Positions 1 to 7,991 of a stretch of DNA of 64,000 bases are shown here, in pieces (position 1 is the first letter of the stretch; each line of letters starts with the position of its first letter). The stretch is from Lachnospiraceae bacterium UBA7026 (GTDB lineage: Bacteria > Bacillota > Clostridia > Lachnospirales > Lachnospiraceae). The notes beneath the pieces are model-generated. The model made no database searches. It saw only the letters and a program-made list of their open reading frames with translations, and was not told the DNA's origin. The stretch lies in NCBI GenBank assembly GCA_002494165.1, contig DLBH01000054.1:49452-113451 (forward strand), in the 5' to 3' direction. Made by a program: the position numbers and the translations under genes.

Positions 1-732
1 ACCGACACGAATGTCAGTGACGATGAAGCCAGGGAGACCAAGATCTGTCGTCTTGTTTTTGGGACAACCACCACAGACGACCAGGGTCAGACCAAGGAAA
101 TGGACGAGGCTGCCAAGGCTGAGGTAAAGGCAAAGGCAGACGCCGCATGGCAGGAGGTTGCCGCCGGCAAGTCCATCGAGGAAGTGGCCGAGGCCCAGGA
201 ATTCACAGATACAGACGAGACCTTCGCAGTCGGTGAATCCGAGGAAGGAGAAGCCTTCGAAAAGCTGCTGGCAGGCATGAAGGACGGCGACACTATCCAG
301 GGCGTCCAGGAATGTGCAAATGGTTATGTCATTGCCAGACTGGTAGCCTACACAGACCCGACGGCAACAGAGAACCACAAGCAGTCCATCATCGAAGAGC
401 GTAGACAGCAGACCTTCAGTGATACCTATGCAGAATGGACCAAGGACCTGGAAAAAGACTGGGATTACAAGACCAGCGTAGACCAGGAACTCTGGGCCCA
501 GGTCGTTCTCCACAGCGAGGAGTCCACACAAGACCAGGCCACCGAGACCGTAGAGACTACAGCACCTGAGACCGCTTCCACAGAGGCAGCGGCCCAGACC
601 ACAGAGCCCGCGGTAGGAGCAGGAGGCCAGGAAGCAGCCACCCAGGCAGCAGCCGGAACAGAGGCGACAGCAACAACAGCAGCCCCCGCAGCTCCCACTG
701 AGAGCCAGCCCGCTCCCCAGCAGGGCCAGTAA
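1..732 (+). CDS. PPIC-type peptidyl-prolyl isomerase/foldase, 3' part
   Basis: The frame is open from the first base, so the N-terminus lies outside the window. Visible are a parvulin-like stretch (RLVFG near the start, then a helical charged segment, the KSIEEVAEA region and a GDTIQG/GYVIARLV strand pair) and a helical tail, as in PrsA/SurA-type foldases that help secreted proteins fold outside the membrane. The last 60 or so residues are low-complexity Thr/Ala/Glu/Gln/Pro sequence, probably a disordered extracellular tail. The parvulin match is by motif shape, not full alignment. The signal peptide or lipobox expected for PrsA cannot be seen here. Confidence 0.62.
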   Translation, partial: TDTNVSDDEARETKICRLVFGTTTTDDQGQTKEMDEAAKAEVKAKADAAWQEVAAGKSIEEVAEAQEFTDTDETFAVGESEEGEAFEKLLAGMKDGDTIQGVQECANGYVIARLVAYTDPTATENHKQSIIEERRQQTFSDTYAEWTKDLEKDWDYKTSVDQELWAQVVLHSEESTQDQATETVETTAPETASTEAAAQTTEPAVGAGGQEAATQAAAGTEATATTAAPAAPTESQPAPQQGQ

Positions 733-810
733 GCATTAAGCTAAACAATAAGTTAGTAAACTGACTGCAGATCCCAAACTGGCAAAACTGAGCCATTAGA
801 GCTTAATAAA

Positions 811-985
811 GTAAAGGCTTTGGCCATCAAAGCTTTAAGAGTAAAGGCCTTGGCCGTTAAAGCTTAAATAGTAAAGGCTTTGGCCATTAGAGCTTAGAAT
901 AGTAAAGGCCTTGGTCATAAAAGCTTAAAAAAGTAAAGGTTTTGGCCATTAAAACATGAAAAAAGTAAAGGCTTTTTGGTGTCCA
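811..985. repeat. Degenerate 30-31 bp tandem repeat, about six units
   Basis: Units begin at about 811, 841, 871, 902, 933 and 965. Each has the form GTAAAGGCTTTGGCCAT followed by a variable AAAGCTTAA. The array starts about 80 bp after the foldase stop codon. There are no unique spacers and no cas genes, so it is a diverged minisatellite, not CRISPR. The unit is not seen elsewhere in the window. Confidence 0.85.
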
Positions 986-1035
986 GACTGTAAAAAAGCA
1001 AAAGTCTTAAGCCGAAAAAGCCCTAAAGATTAAAA

Positions 1036-1112
1036 AAAGAGCCTGCAACCAGGTCGTCCGGAGAAGATAAGATATCAATCTCCGTCGACACAGTTGCAGG
1101 CTCTTATTTTTA
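1036..1112. terminator. Long-stem bidirectional terminator
   Basis: An outer stem AGAGCCTGCAAC (1038-1049) pairs with GTTGCAGGCTCT (1093-1104). An inner CGGAGA/TCTCCG stem lies within the loop. An A-run precedes and a T-run follows, so it can serve the + strand foldase gene and the - strand DUF3783 gene. Confidence 0.8.
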
Positions 1113-1114
1113 AC

Positions 1115-1280
1115 TCAGCTAAAACACAAGCAATGAATAAATATATTCTTTACGTCAGCCAGGAATACAAGCAATGAACAAATAAAATTGTTTATATCAG
1201 CTAAGAGCACAAGCTATGATTAAACATTTTCTTTATCTCGGCTAAGAGCACAGACTATAAATATTCATATTGTTTATATA
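1115..1280. repeat. Degenerate ~41 bp tandem repeat, four units
   Basis: Units start with TCAGCTAA or TCAGCCAG at 1115, 1155, 1197 and 1238. Each continues with a (C/G)ACAAGCAATGA-like core and a T-rich end (TTCTTTA or TTGTTTATA). It sits directly downstream of the DUF3783 stop codon and is unrelated in sequence to the 811-985 array on the other side of the terminator. Confidence 0.75.
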
Positions 1281-1297
1281 AGCTGTGCCGTTAGTAA

Positions 1298-1711
1298 TTA
1301 TTTATTCATATTTTTCATATACTCATGTTCTTTCTTGATCTCATCAAAAAGCATAGATGAATTCCAGACCGCATTATGCTCTGTCAGCATGGCCTTGAGA
1401 TCAACCCGGTTCAGTCCTGTCTGCTTCATCTGCTGCAGAAAAGACATCAAGTCATCCCTCATAAAGCCCGCAAAAACCAGCATAGGCTCTTCAACCCCGG
1501 CCTTACCCGCAGACTCAGACCTCAGAAACTCCTCCTTTTGGCCTTCACTACCATAGGCCAGAAAACCAAGCGGAACATCATACTCCAGATCCGACACAGA
1601 CAAAAGAACAACATTTTCCTGCAGACACAGTTCCTTAAGCTTCTCCATAAAATCCGGTGAAAGATTATAGGAAAGCAGCTTCTTTTCCATCTCCATGATA
1701 CTCACGTTCAC
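1298..1711 (-). CDS. DUF3783 domain protein
   Basis: A 137-residue protein of unknown function. The C-terminal half carries the DUF3783 pattern: PMLVFAGF, then a helix with LMSFLQQMKQTGL, then VDLKAMLTEHNAVW, close to the family's usual LKAvlT..N..W signature. The N-terminal half is a small alpha/beta segment without a recognised motif. It is monocistronic, with repeat arrays downstream. The listed start is a GTG; a second GTG at 1705 and an ATG at 1696 are in frame and the ribosome site (GGAAAGG) does not decide between them. The molecular function of DUF3783 is unknown. Confidence 0.72.
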   Translation of the reverse strand: MNVSIMEMEKKLLSYNLSPDFMEKLKELCLQENVVLLSVSDLEYDVPLGFLAYGSEGQKEEFLRSESAGKAGVEEPMLVFAGFMRDDLMSFLQQMKQTGLNRVDLKAMLTEHNAVWNSSMLFDEIKKEHEYMKNMNK

Positions 1712-1958
1712 CTTTCCATTAGTCTAAAAACGGGCCTAGAGCCCTAAACATCATCATTATCATACCATATCCCGTCCAATCCGTATAGCACCCCATCCAG
1801 CAACCCCAATCTTGTGAAGAACAAGGAATCGCAAATATAGTAGACCGTATATAATTTTAAGAACTACAATAATACTCGAAGCTGGAATTAGAGGTTAGCG
1901 CCAAACAGAGGTGAGTAAAATCCAGTATGAAAAATCTCATGTATATTGCCTCGCTCCA

Positions 1959-2071
1959 GGGTTGACATGGAGCCTCTGATGATGCGGCTACACCAGCCCA
2001 TGCGGCCATCCGGTCTAAAGACCGGGCTGGCGCCTGGCCAGGCTACCACATCATCTTCTCCATGTAAACCC
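1959..2071. repeat. Imperfect inverted repeat forming a long hairpin
   Basis: Nested complementary pairs are GGGTT.ACATGGAG with CTCCATGT.AACCC, GATGATG with CATCATC, CCAGCC with GGCTGG, and CGGTC/GACCG around a TAAA loop. It abuts the dispersed element at 2081. No T-run follows, so it is not a typical terminator. Confidence 0.7.
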
Positions 2072-2080
2072 ATTCCGCCC

Positions 2081-2198
2081 ATAGCGAGGATTTTCTGAGC
2101 ATAGCTTTCGCGCCGTGAGCAAGGCTAACGCCTGCAAAGCAGGCGAGTTTGCGGAAGGCGCGAATAATAGGCGGCGGAAGAAAATCCGAAGGCATAGC
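2081..2198 (+). repeat. Dispersed nested-palindrome element, copy A
   Basis: Three nested complementary pairs are exact: GGATTTTC (2088-2095) with GAAAATCC (2180-2187), CGCGCC (2109-2114) with GGCGCG (2157-2162), and CGCCTGC (2129-2135) with GCAGGCG (2139-2145) around an AAA loop. The same arrangement recurs at 37325-37442 (same orientation) and, shortened, at 15242-15345 (opposite orientation). It resembles a REP or MITE-like non-coding element. No transposase is nearby. Confidence 0.82.
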
Positions 2199-2413
2199 AT
2201 GAATTTAGGACCATTGATTCCATACCTGACATTTGCAACATAGTTGCCAAAGGGCATGGCCAAAGCAAAGGAGCAGATTCTGAAGATTTTCTGAAATTTT
2301 GGGCAGCTGCTGTGAAAGAGCTGGCGGGTATGATATCATTAGGGCAAATGAAGCTGACATAATCTGTCAGGATCTGGAATTGATTTGTGTTGACAGTAAA
2401 GGAGTGACATAGA

Positions 2414-2833
2414 ATGAACATATCATTTTATCTTCTGCCAAAAAACCAGGTAACCTACTTAAGCCAGGAGGACCTGGTGGCAGAATCCCTCAGGCTCATG
2501 AATAAGAAAGGTTTTCAGACCATTCCCATCATAGACGGAGAAGGAAAATATAAAGGGACCATTTCGGAAGGGGACTTCCTGTGGAACCTGATCCGGGATT
2601 TTCACATGGACCTGGAGTCCATGCGCATGGTTAAGGTAAGTACCATGAAGCGCCGTAGAAATTATAAGGCCGTCAGCATTGACGCCGAGATCGGGGAGTT
2701 GTCAGACCTGATCCTGGACCAGAATTTTGTTCCCGTGGTGGATGGACGGAATGTATTTATCGGGATCGTAACCAGGAAAGTAATTATGAAGGCCCTGCTG
2801 GACAAGAGACAGGAGAATCAGGATCATGAATGA
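2414..2833 (+). CDS. Two-CBS-domain protein
   Basis: A 139-residue stand-alone CBS pair (Bateman module), a fold that usually binds adenosine nucleotides. The first CBS shows LRLMNKKGFQTIPIID followed by YKGTISEGDFL. The second shows LSDLILDQNFVPVVDGR followed by FIGIVTRKVIM. No catalytic domain is attached, so it probably acts as a small ligand sensor. The start has AAGGAGTG at good spacing. The stop overlaps the next gene by 8 nt, implying translational coupling with the RsmF-like methyltransferase. The ligand and partner are unknown. Confidence 0.85.
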   Translation: MNISFYLLPKNQVTYLSQEDLVAESLRLMNKKGFQTIPIIDGEGKYKGTISEGDFLWNLIRDFHMDLESMRMVKVSTMKRRRNYKAVSIDAEIGELSDLILDQNFVPVVDGRNVFIGIVTRKVIMKALLDKRQENQDHE

Positions 2834-4664
2834 CCTTCCCGAGAGTTTCCTGCAGGTTATGCAGGAAATATTACAAGATGAATATGAAGATTTTCTGGCC
2901 GGATTTACGGAGAAAAGACACCGGGCCCTCCGGCTTAACCCGCTGAGGACCGGCTCCGCTGACTTTGTGGACCATGCCCCCTTCTCACTCAGGAAAGTAC
3001 CCTGGGTGGAAGGAGGCTATTTCTATGATGGGGAGGAGGCGGTGCCGCCTTCCAAACATCCTTACTATGCGGCGGGGGTATATTATCTCCAGGAACCCAG
3101 TGCCATGACTCCGGCCTCCCGCCTGCCCATCCTTCCCGGTGACCGGGTGCTTGATCTATGTGCCGCCCCGGGAGGCAAGGCGACCAGCCTGGGTGCCGCC
3201 CTGGCAGGCAAGGGACTTCTGGTGGCCAATGATATCAATAAGGCCAGGGCCAAGGCCCTGCTGCATAATATTGAGCTCTTTGGTATCGCTAATGCCTTTG
3301 TGACCAATGAGCCGCCCCGTGTTCTGCTGGAGAGATTTCCCGAGTATTTTGATAAGATTATGGTGGACGCACCCTGTTCTGGTGAGGGCATGTTCAGGAA
3401 GAATCCGGCGGTGATCGAGGCCTGGATGGAGAAGGGACCGGAATATTTTTCCGGTCTTCAAAGGAATATCATCCTCTGCGCCGCCGATATGCTCAGGCCC
3501 GGAGGCCTTATGTTCTATTCCACCTGCACTTTCTCACCCCTGGAAAATGAGGCGGTCATAAGCCACCTGCTTAGGGAAAGACCGGACATGGAAGTGCTTC
3601 CTATGGAGGATTATGAGGGATTTGCCCAGGGACTGACCTCTTTTAGAGACCAGAGTTTCCACGATAGCTGCCGGCTCTGCCGGAGAATCTGGCCCCACAG
3701 GATGGAGGGAGAAGGACATTTCCTGGCTCTTCTCGGGAAAAAAGGAGGGGATGTCCGGCTGGCTGGACTGGTTGATCCGGCTGCTAAGGCTGGTCTGGTT
3801 GATTTAGCTGGGCCTCTTGGTCAGGCCGGTCAGGCTGGTAAGTCTGATCCGGTTGATCCGGCTGGTAAGGCCGGTCCGCTTGTTTTGGCCGGGCTGGTGC
3901 CGATGGCAGAAGAACCCCTGCAGGTGGAGAGCCAGATTGCTGACAAAAAGGCAATGAAGAGGAATAAGAAAGGGAAAAAGAGGCTGGCTGGGAAAAAGGC
4001 TGGCAAGGCCGCGGCTTCCCAGGGCCAGGCAGGCTGTTGGTGGACAGACCCGGCTCTTTTTGGCCAGGAAGAAGCTGAGGCCCTCGACCAGTTCTTCTCC
4101 GTCATTTCCTATCCCTTTGAAGGGGACCGGATCCGGAGAAAGGGAGACAGGATCTTCTATGTACCCGGCCAGGTTCCTGACAATGCAGGGATACATTTTC
4201 TAAGAAATGGAGTTTTGCTGGGGAAATTGAAGAAAAGCCGGTTTGAACCGGCCCAGTCCCTGGCCCTGATTCTGTCAGCCGACAGCTATGGAATCTGTCT
4301 TTCCCTGCCTGGGGATGATCCCAGGCTGGCCAGATATCTTCGGGGAGAGACCCTGGAGCTGACCGAGGAGGAGTCCAGAGGGATCCGACAGAAAAGAGAG
4401 GCCTGCCGGCAGGCCATGGCAGATCCCGGGACCGATGGCCTTATGAAGACTGGCGGGACCGGACAAGGGGAGCCTGAAGCTACCGGTATTAAAGGCGGCA
4501 GTAAAGGAGGATCGGGCAAAAAGAAGGGAGCCGGCAAGGACAAGGCCGAGTGGGTCCTGGTTCTGGCTGACCGCTATCCCCTGGGCTTTGGCAGGCTGAC
4601 TGGCCAGGTCCTTAAGAATAAGTATCCCGCCGGCTGGAGACAGACCAGCCAGACCATAAATTAA
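2826..4664 (+). CDS. rsmF: RsmF-like 16S rRNA (cytosine-C5) methyltransferase
   Basis: A NOL1/NOP2/Sun family enzyme that transfers methyl from SAM to C5 of a cytidine in rRNA. The SAM loop VLDLCAAPGGK lies near residue 108, motif IV DAPCSGEGMF near 181 and the second catalytic cysteine in YSTCTFSP near 234. There is no NusB-like N-terminus, and a PUA-like C-terminus ends in LGFGRLTGQVLKNKYPAGWR, which favours RsmF over RsmB. At 612 residues it is longer than usual (about 450-480): the extra is a Gly/Pro/Ala/Val/Asp repeat-like linker (about 312-360), a Lys-rich stretch and a Gly/Lys-rich insert near 545-570. It overlaps the CBS gene by 8 nt. Confidence 0.9.
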   Translation: MNDLPESFLQVMQEILQDEYEDFLAGFTEKRHRALRLNPLRTGSADFVDHAPFSLRKVPWVEGGYFYDGEEAVPPSKHPYYAAGVYYLQEPSAMTPASRLPILPGDRVLDLCAAPGGKATSLGAALAGKGLLVANDINKARAKALLHNIELFGIANAFVTNEPPRVLLERFPEYFDKIMVDAPCSGEGMFRKNPAVIEAWMEKGPEYFSGLQRNIILCAADMLRPGGLMFYSTCTFSPLENEAVISHLLRERPDMEVLPMEDYEGFAQGLTSFRDQSFHDSCRLCRRIWPHRMEGEGHFLALLGKKGGDVRLAGLVDPAAKAGLVDLAGPLGQAGQAGKSDPVDPAGKAGPLVLAGLVPMAEEPLQVESQIADKKAMKRNKKGKKRLAGKKAGKAAASQGQAGCWWTDPALFGQEEAEALDQFFSVISYPFEGDRIRRKGDRIFYVPGQVPDNAGIHFLRNGVLLGKLKKSRFEPAQSLALILSADSYGICLSLPGDDPRLARYLRGETLELTEEESRGIRQKREACRQAMADPGTDGLMKTGGTGQGEPEATGIKGGSKGGSGKKKGAGKDKAEWVLVLADRYPLGFGRLTGQVLKNKYPAGWRQTSQTIN

Positions 4665-4750
4665 GCAGATGGAGACGGTCTGAAAGAAGATATTGCGGTG
4701 TACATTATTTTTTAAATCTGATAAAATGATTATGAGCTTGTAATCAGGGA

Positions 4751-4780
4751 AAGTCCCATGCGCTGCATGGGACTTTTCTT
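4751..4780 (+). terminator. Terminator or leader hairpin before the MscS genes
   Basis: AAGTCCCATGC and GCATGGGACTT form an 11-bp stem around a GCT loop, followed by TTCTT. It lies about 90 bp after the rsmF stop and 30 bp before the first MscS-family start. If a promoter lies near the AT-rich stretch at 4700-4730, it would be a 5' attenuator and not the end of the rsmF transcript. Confidence 0.7.
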
Positions 4781-4810
4781 AACTATGTCTATATTCCTGA
4801 AGGAGAAATA

Positions 4811-7800
4811 ATGGATAATCATAATACCATGGATCCTTTTGCTGATTGGGGGATAAAAACAGATAAAACAGGGAACCAGACCACCGCTAAGGAGGGCAGC
4901 CCGGAAGGGGACCAGACCGCCGCTAAGGTGGGCGGCCCGGAAGGAGGCCAGACTTCTGATAAAGAGGGGGAGACCCGGAAGGAAGAGAAGGCTGAGAGAA
5001 AGGCCTGGGGTCTGTTTGGACCGGAAAAGGAGGACCAGGAGGGTGAGGCTGGCAGGAAAACCATAGCTCCCTATATTGCTACCGTTTTCATTGTGCTGGT
5101 ATTTGGAGTCCTGGTGTCCTTTTTCCAGGCCAATATCACCCTGGTCAGCCTGGTTAAGGATATGCAGAATGCCCTGGATCATGTGTCCACATCCTATGTA
5201 CGCAGCACGGATGAGTGGGAGACCTATGAAAGAGAAGTGGATATGGAGTATTGCAGACTGCTGGATGTCATAAGCAGGTCTATTAATAAGAACAGTGGGG
5301 AAAGAGAGAGCCTGCTGGCCCAGTACAGCGACAGGGGCTATTTTGAAAACCTGCTGATTCTCGATAAAGAATGTAATATTCTGGCCCAGGCCCACCCTAC
5401 GGACCTGGATTTTCATGAGCAGGCTTCCAGGGAGCTTAATAAGTTGGTCCGGATTGAGTATACCAATGCTGTGAACGTCTACAGCCCCAAGGGGGTGGAT
5501 GGAAGCAGCCAGGGTATGGTCCGCTATTATGCGTCTTCTTTGCAGGACGGAAATGTCCTGGTGGGCCAGGTACAGTGTGACATCCTGAATCAGATCTCCG
5601 ACCACCGGACATCCTGGGAGGCCCTGCTGGGCCAGGTAGGAACAAGAATGGGCGGCCAGGTCCTGGTGCTGAAGGAGGGTTCCTGGGATGTAGTATATGC
5701 CCCTAAGGGTTCCAATATATTAGGGGATGGGGGTAAGGTCCGCTATTCCACGATCATGAAATCGGATAATCTCGGTCTTTTAACTTGTGGTGGGAAGTCC
5801 TACTACACGGTAACCTACAGCCTGAATGATGAGATCAGGCTGGCTGTCTTTGTGGCCCAGGGCAGGGTCCGCCATTATGTCTTCCAGACAGTCTTTGTCC
5901 TGCTGCTTATCTTTATAAGCATGGTACTGGTGATGCTTATCTATTCTGTCTATGCCAGTAATGAGCAGAAAAGGGGCAGGGAGGCCGGCTGGAAAAAGAT
6001 TCGTGAAAAGAGATATTACAATAGGGAGATTGGCAGGAGGCTCTTTCTGTGTGCCATTTTTGGAACCATCGCTATCGGCATCACCACCTTCTATGTCCAG
6101 ACCCTGACCGGGGTTACAGGTAATGCCAGGAACACGGAGGAAAGCCTTAAAAAGGCTGTGACCGCCCTGGATGATTCTAAGAGTGATGTCTCAGATGCCA
6201 GAGATTTTGTGAATAATATCAGAAAAGAATTCTGTGACATTTTCCTGACAAGCCTGAATGATTATGAGACCATAGCCCAGGAGGATATGTTTTCCCTGGA
6301 GATGGTAAGCCATGCCAAGTCCATCAGTGTCTACAACATGGATGGGGAGAGAGTGATCGAGTCTTCCATGTTCCTGGATTATGATAAGAATGCTATCAAA
6401 GAGAAGATCAGGAAGGTCTCCTATGCCATGTGGACCAAGGATTATTACCTGGGTGAGGAGGGCAGTGAACTGGGTGAAGAAGGTCTTCAGGAGATCGCCA
6501 GCTTTATCAAAGATAAGGCCGGACAGGAGTACCTGGTGCTGATTAATCTGGCTTCCTGCAGACTTCCAGGTGATTTACAAAAAGCTACCCTGGAGGACAG
6601 TCTGGGAGTAGTGACGATCAGCAATGGCGGCTATGCCTTTGCCATCAATAATAAGAGTGGAAACTTCAGTTATCATCCAAATTCGGACCTGGTCGGCCAG
6701 AGTGCCAAAAGCTGTGGCCTGGATGAGGATAAGCTGGTGGAGGGTTATACGGGTGATATGGATATCAATGGTACCAAATGTATCGTGTCCATCGCCGAGG
6801 AGAAGACGGATATACTGGGGACTGCCATCAGCAGATCCCAGGCCCTGGTCAGCCGGATTCCGTCCACCCTGCTGAGTGTGGGAGCCAGTCTTCTGTGCTT
6901 CCTGGTTCTGCTCCACCTCCTTGCTTTCAGGAAAGACAGCCTGGTGGGGGTGGCGGAGCCTGGCTTTATGAAGAAGCTCAACAAGGGGAAGAGTGCCGAG
7001 ACCATAGCCAGCAGGATCATCATGGTTTATCTGCTGGTGCTGGCCATAGTAATTTCCCTGATCTCCCTGCTGGGTCATTATTTCCTGCCAGGGGATTCCC
7101 TGCTGCTCTATGCCTTAGAGGGAAGCTGGACCAAGGGAATCAATATATTCTCCCTGACTCTGTGTATTATAAATGTGGCTGAGGGTATGCTGATTATTCT
7201 TTTTGTACGTAAGCTGCTCAAGGCCTTAGAAGATACATTTTCCACAAGAGGAGCGACCGTATGCCGGCTTTGTGCCAGCCTTTGTAAGTATTTCGGCATG
7301 GTGCTGATCATTTATAAATGCGTGGCAGATTTTGGAGTGAATACGGCCACCCTGCTTACATCAGCGGGAATCCTGACGACGGTCGTCGGCCTGGGAGCCA
7401 AGAGCCTGCTGGAGGATATCTTTGCCGGTCTCTTTATCATTTTCGAGGGAGACCTGCAGGTGTCGGACGTGGTGGAGTATGATGATTTCCTGGGAACGAT
7501 CGAGGAGATCGGAATCCGGACCACCAAGATCCGCAGTGTGGACAATAATACCAAGATTCTGAATAACAAGGACATCACCAAGATTATTGACCGACCTAAG
7601 AATTATAACTATTGCCATGTCTATGTCATGGTGAATCATAAGGAGTCTCTTGAGAGGATTGAGGCCCTGCTGGCCAGGGACCTGCCTGACTTTCCGGACA
7701 AGTTCCCCTTCCTTTACGGGGAACCGGAATACCGGGGTGTCGTCTCTCTTACAGACGGCGGCATGACTCTCGATATCCGCTTTAAGACTTCTCCCCGCTA

Positions 7801-7984
7801 TATCATAGAGGTGGAGAATGAGATGAACCGGGAGATTCAGAAGCTCTTTACCGAGTATGGAATCGAACTCAATATTCCTTATGTCATGAATCAGATGAAC
7901 AAGCAGGCACTTCCGGCTGCCGGCCAGGATGCCGAGCTGGCCCACGACTACCTGCGTAAGCGCTGGAACAACAGAGTGAGGTGA
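4811..7984 (+). CDS. MscS-family channel with two large Cache-like extracellular domains (copy 1)
   Basis: A 1057-residue membrane protein. The C-terminal part is MscS: a Gly/Ala-rich pore helix (LLTSAGILTTVVGLGAKSLL), then GLFIIFEGDLQVSDVV and GTIEEIGIRTTKIR of the beta domain, then the alpha/beta cage. Estimated helices are 84-108, 355-380, 409-432, 686-705, 733-757, 775-798, 827-845 and the pore helix. Between them lie two loops of roughly 245 and 250 residues, outside the cell if the N-terminus is cytoplasmic. The second ends in a Cache-like segment (GGYAFAINNKSGNFSYHPN...LVGQSAKSC). A cytoplasmic N-terminal tail carries 12-residue repeats (4874-4969). It lies 7 bp upstream of a paralogue. 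Mechanosensitive or ligand-gated opening is inferred. Confidence 0.85.
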   Translation: MDNHNTMDPFADWGIKTDKTGNQTTAKEGSPEGDQTAAKVGGPEGGQTSDKEGETRKEEKAERKAWGLFGPEKEDQEGEAGRKTIAPYIATVFIVLVFGVLVSFFQANITLVSLVKDMQNALDHVSTSYVRSTDEWETYEREVDMEYCRLLDVISRSINKNSGERESLLAQYSDRGYFENLLILDKECNILAQAHPTDLDFHEQASRELNKLVRIEYTNAVNVYSPKGVDGSSQGMVRYYASSLQDGNVLVGQVQCDILNQISDHRTSWEALLGQVGTRMGGQVLVLKEGSWDVVYAPKGSNILGDGGKVRYSTIMKSDNLGLLTCGGKSYYTVTYSLNDEIRLAVFVAQGRVRHYVFQTVFVLLLIFISMVLVMLIYSVYASNEQKRGREAGWKKIREKRYYNREIGRRLFLCAIFGTIAIGITTFYVQTLTGVTGNARNTEESLKKAVTALDDSKSDVSDARDFVNNIRKEFCDIFLTSLNDYETIAQEDMFSLEMVSHAKSISVYNMDGERVIESSMFLDYDKNAIKEKIRKVSYAMWTKDYYLGEEGSELGEEGLQEIASFIKDKAGQEYLVLINLASCRLPGDLQKATLEDSLGVVTISNGGYAFAINNKSGNFSYHPNSDLVGQSAKSCGLDEDKLVEGYTGDMDINGTKCIVSIAEEKTDILGTAISRSQALVSRIPSTLLSVGASLLCFLVLLHLLAFRKDSLVGVAEPGFMKKLNKGKSAETIASRIIMVYLLVLAIVISLISLLGHYFLPGDSLLLYALEGSWTKGINIFSLTLCIINVAEGMLIILFVRKLLKALEDTFSTRGATVCRLCASLCKYFGMVLIIYKCVADFGVNTATLLTSAGILTTVVGLGAKSLLEDIFAGLFIIFEGDLQVSDVVEYDDFLGTIEEIGIRTTKIRSVDNNTKILNNKDITKIIDRPKNYNYCHVYVMVNHKESLERIEALLARDLPDFPDKFPFLYGEPEYRGVVSLTDGGMTLDIRFKTSPRYIIEVENEMNREIQKLFTEYGIELNIPYVMNQMNKQALPAAGQDAELAHDYLRKRWNNRVR

Positions 7985-7991
7985 TCTTAGG

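Larger units (their letters stand above)
1712..2413. other. Spacer with two palindromic elements
   Basis: About 700 bp without a convincing gene. It holds an imperfect inverted repeat at 1959-2071, a nested-palindrome element at 2081-2198 and the ribosome site of the CBS gene (AAGGAGTG, 7 nt before ATG 2414). Short open frames crossing the palindromes have no ribosome sites and are artefacts. The stretch 1712-1958 shows nothing I recognise. Confidence 0.6.

Noticed and set aside
811-985. CRISPR-like array of short repeats (also 16858-16944)
   Set aside because: Units are directly adjacent with no unique spacers, repeats drift in sequence, and no cas gene is present. They are minisatellites.
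2125-2421. Short protein on the minus strand
   Set aside because: It runs across the palindromic element and the CBS ribosome site, has no ribosome site of its own and no plausible composition.
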